Assembly: GCF_014200805.1 (NCBI RefSeq)
Contig: NZ_JACHDB010000002.1
Span: forward strand, 124,001-188,000
Direction of reading: 5' to 3'
Source: Nocardiopsis composta
GTDB taxonomy: Bacteria > Actinomycetota > Actinomycetes > Streptosporangiales > Streptosporangiaceae
Length of the DNA: 64,000 nucleotides
In this document: positions 18,793 to 28,396 of the stretch, piece after piece
How the letters are laid out: each line of letters opens with the position of its first letter
Numbering within the stretch: the stretch's first letter is position 1
Program-made: the position numbers and the translations under genes
Notes under the pieces: model-generated
Told to the model about the DNA's origin: nothing
What the model saw: only the letters and a program-made list of their open reading frames with translations
Database searches by the model: none

Positions 18793-19977
18793 GTGCACGG
18801 AGCAGGTACGACACAGGCAGGGGCGAACGCGCAGGGCGGCGCGGAGGCCGAGCGCGCCCGGTTGAGGACGGCGCGCAGGGTCGTGGTCAAGGTGGGCTCG
18901 TCCTCGCTGACCACCCCTGACGGCCACATCGACCGGGAGCGCATCGCGGTGCTCACCGACGTGCTGGCGCGGCGCCGCTCGGCAGGGACCGAGCTGGTGC
19001 TGGTCTCCTCCGGGGCGGTCGCCGCCGGCATGTCCCCGCTGGGGCTGCCGTCCCGCCCCAAGGACCTGGCCACCCAGCAGGCGGCGGCCAGTGTCGGGCA
19101 GGGCCTGCTGGTCGCGCAGTACACCGCCGCGTTCGCCGGGCACGGGCTGACCGCCGCCCAGGTGCTGCTCACCGTCGAGGACATGATGCGCCGGGTGCAG
19201 TACCGCAACGCCCAGCGCACCCTGCGGCGGCTGCTGGACATGGGCGCGGTGCCCATCGTGAACGAGAACGACACCGTCGCCACGCACGAGATCCGCTTCG
19301 GTGACAACGACCGGCTCGCCGCCCTCGTCGCCCACCTGCTCCGGGCCGACGCGCTGCTGCTCCTCTCCGACGTGGACGCGCTCTACGACGGCGACCCGTC
19401 CCGCCCCGGCACCCGGCGCATTCCGTGGGTGCCGGCGGTGCGCGAGCTCACCGGCGTCGACGTCGGCGGCGCCGGGCGGCGCGGGGTCGGCACCGGGGGG
19501 ATGGCGACCAAGCTGGAGTCGGCCCGGATCGCCACCGAGGCCGGGGTGCCCACGGTGCTCGCCGCGGCGGCCGACGCCGGGCCGGCGCTGGCCGGGGAGC
19601 CGGTCGGCACCCTGTTCACCGCGAGCGCCGAGCGCCGCCCCTCGGCCCGCCAGCTGTGGCTGGCGCACGCCACCGCCGGCCGCGGCAGCGTGGTGCTGGA
19701 CCCCGGCGCGGTCCGCGCGGTCGCCGCGGAGCACGCCTCGCTGCTCCCGGCCGGCGTGGTCAAGGTCGAGGGCGACTTCAGCGCCGGCGACCCGGTCGAC
19801 CTGTGCGACGAGGACGGCCGCACCATCGCCCGCGGCCTGGTGAACTACGACGCCGCGGAGATCCCGGAGCTGATGGGCCGGTCCACCCGCTGGCTCGCCC
19901 GCGAACTGGGACCGGAGTACGAGCGGGAGATCGTGCACCGCGACGACCTGGTCGTGCTGGACGGCGCACACCCCTGA
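18793..19977 (+). CDS. proB: Glutamate 5-kinase
   Basis: A 394-residue enzyme for the first step of proline synthesis: ATP plus glutamate to gamma-glutamyl phosphate. Seen: the amino-acid-kinase domain with [50 protein letters not shown] and [18 protein letters not shown], followed by a C-terminal PUA domain (about residues 300-385). Proline feedback inhibition is typical of the family. GTG 18793 adds about 25 non-conserved residues before the domain, so a start slightly further in is possible. proA follows 104 bases downstream. Confidence 0.95.
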   Translation: MHGAGTTQAGANAQGGAEAERARLRTARRVVVKVGSSSLTTPDGHIDRERIAVLTDVLARRRSAGTELVLVSSGAVAAGMSPLGLPSRPKDLATQQAAASVGQGLLVAQYTAAFAGHGLTAAQVLLTVEDMMRRVQYRNAQRTLRRLLDMGAVPIVNENDTVATHEIRFGDNDRLAALVAHLLRADALLLLSDVDALYDGDPSRPGTRRIPWVPAVRELTGVDVGGAGRRGVGTGGMATKLESARIATEAGVPTVLAAAADAGPALAGEPVGTLFTASAERRPSARQLWLAHATAGRGSVVLDPGAVRAVAAEHASLLPAGVVKVEGDFSAGDPVDLCDEDGRTIARGLVNYDAAEIPELMGRSTRWLARELGPEYEREIVHRDDLVVLDGAHP

Positions 19978-20081
19978 CCCGGTCCGGGCGGGGCCCGCGG
20001 CGGGCGTCGCACGGGCCGCCACCGCATCCGGACACAGCACCCGACCCCCATGAGACAACTGCGGAGAACGGACGGAACGCC

Positions 20082-21338
20082 ATGAGTGACACCGAGCGCC
20101 AGGTGCACGCCACCGCACGGCGGGCCAAGGAGGCCGCGGCCGAGCTCGCCCCGCTCGGCCGGGAGGCCAAGGACGCGGCGCTGCACGCGGTGGCCGACGC
20201 CCTGGTGGCCGAGGCCGCCTCCATCGTCGAGGCCAACGCCGAGGACGTGCAGCGGGCCCGGCGGGCTGGCGAGCCCGGTGCGATGGTCGACCGGCTCACC
20301 CTGACCGAGGAGCGGGTCGCCGCGATCGCCGGCGCGGTGCGCGAGGTCGCCGAGCTGCCCGACCCGGTGGGCGAGGTGGTCCGCGGGTCGGTGCTGCCCA
20401 ACGGGCTGGAGCTGACCCAGATCCGGGTCCCGATGGGCGTCATCGGCATCATCTACGAGGGCCGCCCCAACGTCACCGCGGACGCCGCGGTGCTCTGCCT
20501 GAAGAGCGGCAACGCCGCGCTGCTCCGCGGCTCCTCCTCCGCCTACTCCTCCAACACCCGGATCGTCGAGGTGATCCGCGGGGCGCTGGAGAAGACCGAC
20601 GTCCCGGTGGACGCGGTGCAGCTGGTCCCCGGCGCCGGCCGGGACTCCGCGCAGGCGCTGATGCGCGCCCGCGGACTGGTCGACGTGCTCATCCCGCGCG
20701 GCGGCGGGTCGCTGATCCAGGCGGTGGTGCGGGATTCCACCGTCCCGGTGATCGAGACCGGCGAGGGCAACTGCCACGTCTACGTCGACGAGCACGCCGA
20801 CCTGGACAAGGCCCTGGCGATCGCGCTGAACGCCAAGACGCAGCGCTGCTCGGTGTGCAACGCGGCGGAGACCACCCTGGTGCACCGGGCGGTGGCCGAC
20901 CGCTTCCTGCCCCGGTTCCTCGCCGACCTGGCCGACCTGGGCGTCACCGTGCACGGCGACGACGCGGTGCTGGCCCACGACGACCGGGTCGTCCCGGCGA
21001 CCGAGGCGGACTGGGGCACCGAGTACCTGTCCATGGACATCGCGGTCAAGGTGGTGGACTCGCTGGACGAGGCGGTCGCGCACATCCGGGAGTACTCGAC
21101 CTCGCACACCGAGGCGATCGTCACCGACTCCCAGTCGGCGGCCCGCCGGTTCGTCTCCCGGGTCGACTCGGCGGCGGTCATGGTCAACGCCTCCACCCGG
21201 TTCACCGACGGCGGCGAGTTCGGCTTCGGCGCGGAGATCGGCATCTCCACCCAGAAGCTGCACGCCCGCGGCCCGATGGGGCTGCGCGAGATGACCTCGA
21301 CCAAGTACGTGGTCACCGGCGACGGCCACGTGCGCTAG
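20082..21338 (+). CDS. proA: Gamma-glutamyl phosphate reductase
   Basis: A 418-residue NADPH-dependent enzyme of the aldehyde dehydrogenase superfamily that reduces gamma-glutamyl phosphate to glutamate semialdehyde, the second step of proline synthesis. Seen: [35 protein letters not shown], the active-site segment [14 protein letters not shown] with Cys near residue 255, and the C-terminal [26 protein letters not shown] 20082 is the first good start. It works with ProB upstream and ends at a 30-bp palindrome. Confidence 0.96.
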   Translation: MSDTERQVHATARRAKEAAAELAPLGREAKDAALHAVADALVAEAASIVEANAEDVQRARRAGEPGAMVDRLTLTEERVAAIAGAVREVAELPDPVGEVVRGSVLPNGLELTQIRVPMGVIGIIYEGRPNVTADAAVLCLKSGNAALLRGSSSAYSSNTRIVEVIRGALEKTDVPVDAVQLVPGAGRDSAQALMRARGLVDVLIPRGGGSLIQAVVRDSTVPVIETGEGNCHVYVDEHADLDKALAIALNAKTQRCSVCNAAETTLVHRAVADRFLPRFLADLADLGVTVHGDDAVLAHDDRVVPATEADWGTEYLSMDIAVKVVDSLDEAVAHIREYSTSHTEAIVTDSQSAARRFVSRVDSAAVMVNASTRFTDGGEFGFGAEIGISTQKLHARGPMGLREMTSTKYVVTGDGHVR

Positions 21339-21344
21339 AGCGCC

Positions 21345-21374
21345 GCGGGGGCGGCGGGCGCCCGCCGCCCCCGC
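21345..21374 (+). terminator. Terminator of proA
   Basis: A perfect 30-bp palindrome with arms GCGGGGGCGGCGGGC and GCCCGCCGCCCCCGC, 6 bases after the proA stop. It would form a very stable hairpin without a T tract. Confidence 0.75.
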
Positions 21375-21587
21375 GCCTGCCTCGGCGTTGCGGGGGCCCG
21401 GACGGCCCGGTCGGGGACGGCGCCTCGGCGGCGGCGCGCGGGCCGGCCGCGGGCCTGGCCGGGCGGCCCGGCACCGCTTCCGCCCCGCCTCCCGGACGGG
21501 TTCGGACGGCATACAGCCTACGGAGGGGGCCCAGGGGCGCTAGGATTCCGCTGCCATAGGCGTTCTCGCGTTCCTCAGGAGCCCCCC

Positions 21588-22406
21588 ATGAACGATGACA
21601 GGAGTTCGGCCCCGCCGACCTCGGTGTTCGACCAGGGCGTGCCGACGGCCGCCCGGGTCTACGACGTGATGCTCAACGGCAAGGACAACTACGCCATCGA
21701 CCGGGAGGTGGCCCGGGCCAGCCTGGAGGTGATGCCCGAGCTGAAGGAGATCGCCCTGCACAACCGGGCGATCCTGCACCGGGTGGTGCGCACCCTGGCG
21801 GAGCAGGAGGGCATCGGCCAGTTCCTGGACCTGGGCTCGGGGCTGCCCACGGCGCGCAACACCCACGAGGTGGCCCAGGAGGCGGACCCGCAGGCCCGGG
21901 TGGTCTACGTGGACATCGACCCGCTGGTCTCCGCGCACGGGCACGCCATCCTGGCCGACAACCCCGCCACCCGGGTGGTCACCGCGGACATCCGCGACCC
22001 GCAGAGCGTGCTGGACCACCCCGACGTGCGCGGGCTGATCGACCTGGACCGCCCGGTGTGCGTGATGCTCTGCGGCATCCTCCACCACATCCTGGACGAG
22101 GAGGACCCGAACGGGATCGTGGCGGCGCTGCGCGAGGCGGTGGCGCCGGGCTCGTTCTTCTTCATCACCAACTTCACCCGGCTCGGCGACGCCCCGGAGA
22201 GCCAGGAGCTGGAGCGGGTGCTGCTCAGCCAGCTCGGCACCGGCCGGGTGCGCACCGTGGAGGAGCTGCTGGCCTACTTCGACGGGTTGGAGCTGCTCCC
22301 GCCCGGGATGGTGCCGCTGCCGCTGTGGCGGCCGGACGGCATCGTGCCGGACAGCACCTCGGTCGCGGCGCGCTTCATGACCGGCGGGGTCGCGCGCAAG
22401 GCGTAG
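21588..22406 (+). CDS. SAM-dependent methyltransferase, PF04672 (DUF574) family
   Basis: A 272-residue member of the actinobacterial DUF574 methyltransferase family. Seen: the N-terminal motif VPTAARVYDVMLNGKDNYAIDREVA, diagnostic for the family, then the SAM-binding FLDLGSGLPTARNTHEVAQ and VVYVDIDPLVSAHGHAIL. Members occur in many copies in streptomycetes and relatives, and their substrates are unknown. It is monocistronic: the proA terminator lies upstream and a convergent M48 peptidase gene downstream. Confidence 0.9.
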   Translation: MNDDRSSAPPTSVFDQGVPTAARVYDVMLNGKDNYAIDREVARASLEVMPELKEIALHNRAILHRVVRTLAEQEGIGQFLDLGSGLPTARNTHEVAQEADPQARVVYVDIDPLVSAHGHAILADNPATRVVTADIRDPQSVLDHPDVRGLIDLDRPVCVMLCGILHHILDEEDPNGIVAALREAVAPGSFFFITNFTRLGDAPESQELERVLLSQLGTGRVRTVEELLAYFDGLELLPPGMVPLPLWRPDGIVPDSTSVAARFMTGGVARKA

Positions 22407-22418
22407 CGGAGGCGGGAC

Positions 22419-22471
22419 GGCGCGCCCGCGCCGGCCCCCGGGGACGGCCGGGGTGCCCGCGCGGGCGCGCC
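22419..22471. terminator. Bidirectional hairpin between convergent genes
   Basis: Perfect 13-bp arms GGCGCGCCCGCGC (22419-22431) and GCGCGGGCGCGCC (22459-22471) lie between the stops of the methyltransferase and the M48 peptidase. They are likely to terminate both. Confidence 0.6.
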
Positions 22472-22478
22472 GCGGCGG

Positions 22479-23537
22479 TCAGGATCCGTTCTGGCCGCTG
22501 TCCCCGGAGCGGCCGCCGGCGTTCTTCCACCGCTCGGCGACGGTGTCGAAGAGCTTGCCTCCGGCGCTGGCCGCGCTGCCCGCCACGTCGCGCACCATGC
22601 CCACCAGCGGGTCGGCCGAGCGCTCCCAGGACTCCTTGTAGGAGTTGGCGGCGCTGCGCGCCTCCGCGCTGACCGAGGCGTCCCGGTCGGTGGAGCGCCG
22701 CGGGTAGTCGCCGTTGATGATCCGCTGGTAGGAGCCGTCCTCGATCCAGCGGTGCAGTTCGGCCATCCGCACCACGGCGAACGGGTGCGTGGTGCCCATC
22801 AGGCTGAGCAGCTTGATCAGGCTGTCCCGGGCGTCGCCGCCGCGGTCGTACTCGCGGGCCTGCTCCAGGAAGGCGTCCGGGTTCATCTCGGCCAGCCGGG
22901 AGCCGCCGGCGATCTTCATCAGCGCGCGCTTGGCCGCGTCGGGGTTCTGCGAGGCGAGCACGCCGGCCCGGTCGCAGGAGAGCTCCGACTTGCGGTACCA
23001 CTCCTCCAGGGCGGCGACGATCGCGCGCAGCCCGATGTAGCCCAGCGGGATCCAGGCGACCCGGGCGGCCAGCTGGATCAGGGCGAGCAGCATGGTGCGG
23101 TAGACCGCGTGGCCGGAGAGGATGTGCCCCACCTCGTGGCCGACGACGAACCGCTGCTCCTCGGCGTCGAGCAGGTCGAATAGCCCGGTGGTCATCACGA
23201 TGAACGGCCGCTGGCTGCCGATGGCCATCGCGTTGGGCCGGGGGTCCATCTGGATGTAGAGCTCGGGTACCTCGTCCAGGTCGAGCACGTAGGCGGCGTC
23301 CCGGACGTAGTCGTACACCTCGGGGAACTGGCGCTCGCTGACCCGGACCGAGCCGGACAGGAACATCAGCCGCAGGGCGCGTTCGTTGAACAGGCCGGAC
23401 AGGCGCTTGAACACCTCGTCGAAGCCGCGCAGCGAGCGCAGCGCCACCAGGGCGCCGCGGTCGGCCGGGTGCTCGTAGGCTCGCGAGGAGATTTCGGTGA
23501 GTCGGACGCGGGCACGGTCTGGTGTGTTGGTGGCCAT
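22479..23537 (-). CDS. M48 family zinc metallopeptidase
   Basis: A 352-residue protein with the zinc site [14 protein letters not shown] (HExxH near residue 133), a downstream [13 protein letters not shown] segment that supplies the third ligand, and a hydrophobic segment before it ([22 protein letters not shown]). It is an M48-type (HtpX/Ste24-like) peptidase; such enzymes degrade or process membrane or secreted proteins. The C-terminal 60 residues are polar and probably disordered. ATG 23537 is the start. It is divergent from nadD. Confidence 0.88.
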   Translation of the reverse strand: MATNTPDRARVRLTEISSRAYEHPADRGALVALRSLRGFDEVFKRLSGLFNERALRLMFLSGSVRVSERQFPEVYDYVRDAAYVLDLDEVPELYIQMDPRPNAMAIGSQRPFIVMTTGLFDLLDAEEQRFVVGHEVGHILSGHAVYRTMLLALIQLAARVAWIPLGYIGLRAIVAALEEWYRKSELSCDRAGVLASQNPDAAKRALMKIAGGSRLAEMNPDAFLEQAREYDRGGDARDSLIKLLSLMGTTHPFAVVRMAELHRWIEDGSYQRIINGDYPRRSTDRDASVSAEARSAANSYKESWERSADPLVGMVRDVAGSAASAGGKLFDTVAERWKNAGGRSGDSGQNGS

Positions 23538-23709
23538 ATCGGCATGCTATGCGGCACTCCCCGGGCCACGCCACGATTTCGGGCGACGAGATATGACGCG
23601 AATTTCCGGCCGGCGCCGCGTCGCTCCGGCGGCGGCCGGGGACGCCGCGCCCCGGCGGGTCGGCTACGCTCGGCTCCAGCTGGAGGAAGCGGTGGAAAGG
23701 GAGCGGCAG

Positions 23710-24387
23710 GTGACGAAGGACGCGGCGGGAGCGGACGCTCCGCGCGGCCCCCGGGCGCCGGTCAGGCGCGTGGGGGTCATGGGCGGCACGTTCGACCCGA
23801 TCCACCACGGGCACCTGGTCGCGGCCAGTGAGGTCGCCCACCTCTACCACCTGGACGAGGTGCTGTTCGTGCCGACCGGGCAGCCCTACCAGAAGGACCT
23901 CAGCAAGGTCGCGCCGGCCGAGGACCGCTACCTGATGACGGTCATCGCCACCGCGGAGAACCCGCAGTTCCGGGTGAGCCGGGTGGAGATCGACCGGGAC
24001 GGCCCCACCTACACCATCGACACCCTGCGCGAACTCAGGAAGGCCTACGGGCCCGAGGTGAAGCTGTTCTTCATCACCGGGGCCGACGCGCTGGGCGCTA
24101 TCCTGAGCTGGCAGAACGTGGACGAACTCTTCGAACTCGCGCACTTCGTGGGCTGCAACCGCCCCGGGCACCGGCTGACCGATTCCGGCCTGCCCGACGG
24201 CAAGGTCAGCCTGGTGGAGATCCCGGCCCTGGCGATCTCCTCCACCGAGTGCCGGGAACGGGTGCGCAAGGGCGAGCCGATCTGGTACCTCGTTCCCGAC
24301 GGCATCGTCCGCTACATCAACAAGACCGGGCTCTACCTCGACGACCAGCCGGGGCAGCGCCCAGGGGAGGCAGCTTCTTCATCGTGA
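23710..24387 (+). CDS. nadD: Nicotinate-mononucleotide adenylyltransferase
   Basis: A 225-residue enzyme that adenylates nicotinate mononucleotide with ATP, giving deamido-NAD. Seen: the nucleotidyltransferase motif [21 protein letters not shown] and [13 protein letters not shown] (the ISSTxIR motif). The start is GTG 23710, set by an AAGGGAG site 6 bases upstream; the longer in-frame extension to 23497 reads into the divergent promoter and is rejected. The stop overlaps rsfS (GTGA). Confidence 0.94.
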   Translation: MTKDAAGADAPRGPRAPVRRVGVMGGTFDPIHHGHLVAASEVAHLYHLDEVLFVPTGQPYQKDLSKVAPAEDRYLMTVIATAENPQFRVSRVEIDRDGPTYTIDTLRELRKAYGPEVKLFFITGADALGAILSWQNVDELFELAHFVGCNRPGHRLTDSGLPDGKVSLVEIPALAISSTECRERVRKGEPIWYLVPDGIVRYINKTGLYLDDQPGQRPGEAASSS

Positions 24388-24785
24388 CCGCCACCGACCG
24401 GGCCCTGGAGCTCGTCAACATCGCCGCCGAGGCGGCATCGGACAAACTGGCCGAGGAGATCGTCGCCTACGACGTCAGCGACCAGCTGATCATCACCGAC
24501 GCCTTCGTGCTCTGCTCGGCCCCCAACGACCGGCAGGTGCGCTCCATCGTCGACGAGGTGGAGGACCGCCTCCGGGACGGCGCTGGGATCAAGCCGGTGC
24601 GCCGCGAGGGCGAGCGCGACGGCCGCTGGGTGCTCCTCGACTACGCCGAGATCGTCGTGCACATCCAGCACGAGGAGGAGCGCGGGCACTACGGCCTGGA
24701 GCGGCTGTGGAAGGACTGCCCCGTCATCCCGCTGCCGGAGAGCGCGCGGGGCCGCGAGCGCAGCGCGGCGGAGAACGGCCACTGA
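24384..24785 (+). CDS. rsfS: Ribosomal silencing factor RsfS
   Basis: A 133-residue protein of the RsfS/Iojap family that binds L14 and blocks subunit joining under starvation. Seen: [56 protein letters not shown] and [32 protein letters not shown], the conserved core. GTG 24384 overlaps the nadD stop after an AGGGGAGG site. The nadD-rsfS-phosphatase order is common in actinobacteria. Confidence 0.95.
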   Translation: MTATDRALELVNIAAEAASDKLAEEIVAYDVSDQLIITDAFVLCSAPNDRQVRSIVDEVEDRLRDGAGIKPVRREGERDGRWVLLDYAEIVVHIQHEEERGHYGLERLWKDCPVIPLPESARGRERSAAENGH

Positions 24786-24882
24786 GCACCGGCCGGGGCG
24801 CAGGGGCCGGGGGACCGGGCCCGGTCCGCGCCCCGGAGCAGCCCCCGCCCCCTGTTCCCCACCCAGACCGGAGCCGAATCCC

Positions 24883-25503
24883 ATGACCCGCCGCGTCATC
24901 TGCTGGCGCCACGGCCAGACCCAGTGGAACGTCGAGAAGCGCTTCCAGGGGCAGACCGACATCCCGCTGGACGAGACCGGCCACGGGCAGGCGCGCCGCG
25001 CCGCCCGGCTGCTCGCCGCGCTGCGCCCGGATGCGATCGTCTGCTCGGACCTGCGCCGCGCCGCGGACACCGCCGGCTACCTGGCCGCCGAGACCGGGCT
25101 GACCCCGGAGGTCGACAAGGGCCTGCGCGAGCGCTTCGGCGGCTCCTGGGAAGGGCTGACCCGCGAGGAGATCCGGGAGCGCTGGCCGGAGGAGAACGCC
25201 CGGATGGCGATCCCCGACGGCGAGCCGGTCCTGGACGTGGGCGAGCGGGTGCACGACGCGATCCGCCGCGCGCTGGCCCGGGTCCCCGAGGGCGGCCTGC
25301 TGGTGGCGGTCGGCCACGGCGCGGCGCTGCGGGCCGGCATCAACCGGATGATCGGCCTGCCCGAGGAGATGCGCCAGGCGCTCGGCCCGCTGGGCAACTG
25401 CTCCTGGTCGCTGCTGGGCCCGCTGGACTCCGGCGGCTGGCGGCTGCTCGAGCACAACGCCTCCAGCCTGCCCGAGGACCGCATCCTCGGCGACGACCGC
25501 TGA
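24883..25503 (+). CDS. Histidine phosphatase (phosphoglycerate mutase-like)
   Basis: A 206-residue branch-1 histidine phosphatase. Seen: CWRHGQTQWNVEKRFQGQTDIPLDETG with the phospho-accepting His in RHG, GLRERFGGSWEG, and the second catalytic His in VAVGHGAALRAG. In this position the family is often annotated as phosphoglycerate mutase, but it may act as a broad phosphatase (for example glucosyl-3-phosphoglycerate phosphatase). It follows rsfS by 97 bp and precedes the first tRNA-Ala. Confidence 0.9.
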   Translation: MTRRVICWRHGQTQWNVEKRFQGQTDIPLDETGHGQARRAARLLAALRPDAIVCSDLRRAADTAGYLAAETGLTPEVDKGLRERFGGSWEGLTREEIRERWPEENARMAIPDGEPVLDVGERVHDAIRRALARVPEGGLLVAVGHGAALRAGINRMIGLPEEMRQALGPLGNCSWSLLGPLDSGGWRLLEHNASSLPEDRILGDDR

Positions 25504-25589
25504 GCCGGCCGTTTCGACGCGGCGGCGGGATTCCGCTATCCTTCCTGGAGTCGGCGGGGCGGCGATGACCGGCCCACCGGCCCGGATAC

Positions 25590-25662
25590 GGGGCTATGGC
25601 GCAGTTGGTAGCGCGCCTCCATGGCATGGAGGAGGTCTGGGGTTCGAATCCCCATAGCTCCA
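25590..25662 (+). tRNA. tRNA-Ala (anticodon GGC), copy 1
   Basis: 73 bases from GGGGCTA to discriminator A. The acceptor stem has the G3:U70 wobble pair that identifies alanine tRNA. The anticodon loop is ATGGCAT, so the anticodon is GGC (reads GCC). The T loop is GGGGTTCGAATCCCC. CCA is not encoded. Identical in sequence to the copies at 26282, 61036 and 62494. Confidence 0.97.
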
Positions 25663-25668
25663 CACCGA

Positions 25669-25710
25669 ACGGAGCGCCCGGCGCAGGGGGACCTGCACCG
25701 GGCGCTCCGT
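25669..25710 (+). terminator. Terminator of tRNA-Ala copy 1
   Basis: Arms ACGGAGCGCCCGG and CCGGGCGCTCCGT pair perfectly over 13 bp, and TCTTTCG follows. Confidence 0.85.
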
Positions 25711-25836
25711 CTTTCGTCCGCCTCCGGTCCTCCCGCCGCGGACTCCTCCGCGCCGGCCCGCCGGGGCCCGGCTCCGCCGCTCCGGGAGCCCGGCGGCCGC
25801 CCTCCCGGCGTGCGGAGGGGCGGCCGCCGGCGGGCC

Positions 25837-26157
25837 CTACAGGTACAGGCCGGTGCCGTGCTGGGTGGCCTCGTTGGCCACCGCGTGCACGTCCCGCTCG
25901 CGCAGCACCAGGTAGCGCTCCGAATGGAGCTCCACCTCGAAGGCGTCCTCGGGGTTGAACAGCACCCGGTCACCGGAGGCGACGTGGCGGGCGCTGGTGC
26001 CCGCACCGCACACCTCGCCCCATACGAGGCGGGTCGCCATCTTCACGGTGTCCGGGATGACCAGTCCGCCGCTGCTGCGCCGCTCGCCCTTCTCCGGGAG
26101 CTCGCGCACGAGGAGCCGGTCGTGGAGCATCTGGATCTCAAGCTTCGTTTCGGACAC
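25837..26157 (-). CDS. GroES-family (cpn10) co-chaperone
   Basis: 106 residues with the cpn10 core IQMLHDRLLVRELPEKGERRSSGGLVIPDTVKMATRLVWGEVCGAGTSA and GDRVLFNPEDAFEVELHSERYLVLRERDVHAV. GroES caps the GroEL cavity, but no groEL lies nearby and the mobile loop is atypical, so this is probably a divergent paralogue. The start is GTG 26157. A -10-like TAATCT ends 6 bases before the GTG with no good ribosome site, which suggests a leaderless mRNA. It sits between two tRNA-Ala genes, convergent with the first. Confidence 0.85.
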   Translation of the reverse strand: MSETKLEIQMLHDRLLVRELPEKGERRSSGGLVIPDTVKMATRLVWGEVCGAGTSARHVASGDRVLFNPEDAFEVELHSERYLVLRERDVHAVANEATQHGTGLYL

Positions 26158-26166
26158 CCTGCAAGA

Positions 26167-28023
26167 TTAATCCGTTTCCGGGGCGCTCCGCTCAGGCGGG
26201 CCCCCGGGCGCCCCTGTCCGAGCAGTGCCGAAGATCCGGTAGAGTCGAGGGGTCGCCAGGGCGAACACCCGGGAACGGCACGGGGCTATGGCGCAGTTGG
26301 TAGCGCGCCTCCATGGCATGGAGGAGGTCTGGGGTTCGAATCCCCATAGCTCCACGTAAAGTTGAACGTTCGAACCTTGCCCCGCATCATCGCGGGGCAA
26401 GGTTCTTTCGTTGTGTGGCCTGGGGTCGGTGGCCAGGATCGTCTGGATCGCTTCGGTCGGTTGGAGGGTGGCGTCGTCGTCATCGATGGTGATGCGGTCG
26501 AACAGTGCCCGGTTGAGCATCCGCCGCTCGGAGGGTTCGGCCTTGGCGTAGACGTCGCCGATGTCGGTGAGGAGCCCGAGGATTGCGTCGAGCCCGACCT
26601 TGGCCTTGTCGTAGGTCATCTCCAACGTGTCGAGCCGGCCGGTGATCGCTTGCAGGCTCGCGCGGATGCGGTCTTGTTCGGTCTTGAGCAGGGCGATGGG
26701 GATCGCGTCGGCGTAATGGGCTTGGAGGAGCTTGACCTGTTCGGCTTCGAGCTTCGCCTTCTGCCCGGCGAGGAGCTTCTTCTCGTCGCTGGTGGATTCG
26801 GAGAGGGTGTCGAACACCTGCCCGAGCACACCCTGGACCTGCGCGGCCTCGCCAGGACTGATGGAGATGTCCTGGTAGCCGGCCTCGATGGACTGCTCGA
26901 CGCGGTGGGTGAGGACGGCGGCGCGCTGGCAGTTGTTGCGCTTGAACCGATGGCCGGTGCAGGTGAAGTAGTCGTAGGCGACGCCCTGGTGGTTGCGGGG
27001 ACGCTCGAACATGAGCCGCTTCCCGCAGGCGCAGTAGATCGAGCCTTTGAGGTAGTGATCGTACTTCTGCGGCTTGTCGCCGACGACGTGATTTTGCCGC
27101 AGAATCGTCTGCACCTGCTCGAACGTCTCCGGCGTCACGAGCGGATCATGTGTGCCTGGGTAGGTCACGTCACGGAAGGTGACGATGCCCTGGTAGTAGG
27201 GGTTCGTGAGGATCTTGTGCAGCGCGGTCGTGGTAACCGGCTTCGCGGGGAACGACGGCGTGGGCCGGGTGGTGAGGCCGCGGGTCTCCAGCTCGCGGGC
27301 GAGCTTCGATAGCGACCAGTCGCCGGTGGCGTAGGCGGTGAACGCGAACCGGATCAGCTCACACCGGTCGGGGTCGAGCCGGACCTCGCGGACTTCGCGC
27401 CCGTTCGCGTCGATGGTGCGGACGTTGAGGTAGCCGATGGGTGCCCGGTGCGGGGTGCCGCCGATCGTGGCTTTCTGCACGAGCCCCTTGGTGACCTCCT
27501 GGGCGAGGTTCAGGCTGTAGAACTCGGCGATCGAGGCCATGATGCCGTGCATCAGCATCCCGGACGGGGTCTCGTCGATGTTCTCCATGACGGACACGAG
27601 CGTGACCCCGGCCCGGCGGAGTGTGGCGTGGATGATCGCGTCATCGAGCCGGTTCCTCGCGATGCGGTCGACCTTGTTGATGATGCAGTACCGGACGGGG
27701 TGCTCGGCGAGATAGTCGAGCATCTCTTGGAGGGCTTTGCGGCGCGCGGTCTTGCCGGACTCGCCTGGTTCGATGAACTCCGCGACGATGACCGCGTTCA
27801 GCTGGTCGGCCTTGCGCTGCGCGGCGTCGCGCTGCGCGGGGATGGAGAGGCCTTCTTCGAGACCGTTGCGGGTGGCCTGGTCCTTGGTGGAGACCCGCAG
27901 GTACGAGATCGCGGGCACCTTCCCGTCAGGAAGGGCCGCTGCTTCGCTGGTCTGCTTCGGGCCGGCGGCCAGGGTGCGCAACGCGCCGAGGTCGAGGCCG
28001 GCGGAGAGATCGAGGAGCGTCAT
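26167..28023 (-). CDS. Large serine recombinase (ICE integrase)
   Basis: Catalyses integration and excision through a 5' phosphoserine. Seen: the resolvase catalytic domain with YLRVSTKDQ (nucleophile Ser near residue 45), IINKVDRIARNRLDD, the recombinase domain, a zinc ribbon (CACGKRLMFERPR with FTCTGHRFKRNNC) and a coiled coil (about 380-460). ATG 28023 is used; an in-frame GTG at 28050 is an alternative. Odd: element-like sequence ends near residue 543. The frame then continues through the repeat, the terminator and the antisense of tRNA-Ala for about 75 residues to a chromosomal stop at 26167. In the circle the C terminus would differ. Confidence 0.9.
   Translation of the reverse strand: MTLLDLSAGLDLGALRTLAAGPKQTSEAAALPDGKVPAISYLRVSTKDQATRNGLEEGLSIPAQRDAAQRKADQLNAVIVAEFIEPGESGKTARRKALQEMLDYLAEHPVRYCIINKVDRIARNRLDDAIIHATLRRAGVTLVSVMENIDETPSGMLMHGIMASIAEFYSLNLAQEVTKGLVQKATIGGTPHRAPIGYLNVRTIDANGREVREVRLDPDRCELIRFAFTAYATGDWSLSKLARELETRGLTTRPTPSFPAKPVTTTALHKILTNPYYQGIVTFRDVTYPGTHDPLVTPETFEQVQTILRQNHVVGDKPQKYDHYLKGSIYCACGKRLMFERPRNHQGVAYDYFTCTGHRFKRNNCQRAAVLTHRVEQSIEAGYQDISISPGEAAQVQGVLGQVFDTLSESTSDEKKLLAGQKAKLEAEQVKLLQAHYADAIPIALLKTEQDRIRASLQAITGRLDTLEMTYDKAKVGLDAILGLLTDIGDVYAKAEPSERRMLNRALFDRITIDDDDATLQPTEAIQTILATDPRPHNERTLPRDDAGQGSNVQLYVELWGFEPQTSSMPWRRATNCAIAPCRSRVFALATPRLYRIFGTARTGAPGGPPERSAPETD
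26282..26354 (+). tRNA. tRNA-Ala (anticodon GGC), copy 2
   Basis: 73 bases, identical to copy 1 (G3:U70, anticodon GGC). The antisense strand of this gene is read in frame as the 3' part of the integrated recombinase ORF. It marks the chromosomal side of the left ICE junction and is intact. Confidence 0.97.
26372..26405. terminator. Hairpin after tRNA-Ala copy 2, overlapping the left attachment repeat
   Basis: Arms GAACCTTGCCCCGC (26372-26385) and GCGGGGCAAGGTTC (26392-26405) pair perfectly over 14 bp with a 6-base loop, followed by TTTCG. It is the likely tRNA terminator. Its right arm contains the 12-bp repeat found again at 59878. Confidence 0.8.
26393..26404 (+). repeat. Candidate attL core (12-bp direct repeat)
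   Basis: CGGGGCAAGGTT occurs here and again at 59878-59889 in the same orientation. It is proposed as the recombination core. The true crossover of a serine recombinase may be only 2 bp inside it. Confidence 0.5.
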
Positions 28024-28189
28024 GGTCGTGACTGCCTTTCGGGCTCTCACCCAGCCCCAGCATTGGGGGTGGGTGCGGGCGCCGACGGGCGGTCACGACA
28101 CAAATTGGGGAGGCCTGCCGAACCGCGACGGGTTCGGGCAACAGATGGGTAAGCCGGTAGCGCCCTGGGATGGACGTACAACTGGGATT

Positions 28190-28393
28190 CTACCGTTCGC
28201 TGCCCAGCAGCGCCCGGAGCTGGTCTCCGGCCCGGCCGACCGGGCTGGCGGTGCCGGCCTCGCGCAGGGCGACCCGGATGAGGACTTCGGCGATCTTCTC
28301 GGTGTCGATCTGCTCCCGCCTCGTGAACGTGACCCGCAGCCGTCGATCCGCCGAAGGGCGCTGGGTCTTGCGCTGATAGTTCCGCACCATCAC
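28190..28393 (-). CDS. Small ICE protein, unknown function
   Basis: 67 residues, basic (MMVRNYQRKTQRPSADRRLRVTFTRREQIDTEKIAEVLIRVALREAG). It begins 4 bases after the stop of the DUF4913 gene and lies just upstream of the recombinase, so it could be a recombination directionality factor or accessory protein, but no motif proves this. Its frame shows normal G+C-rich third positions. Confidence 0.6.
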   Translation of the reverse strand: MMVRNYQRKTQRPSADRRLRVTFTRREQIDTEKIAEVLIRVALREAGTASPVGRAGDQLRALLGSER

Positions 28394-28396
28394 CGC

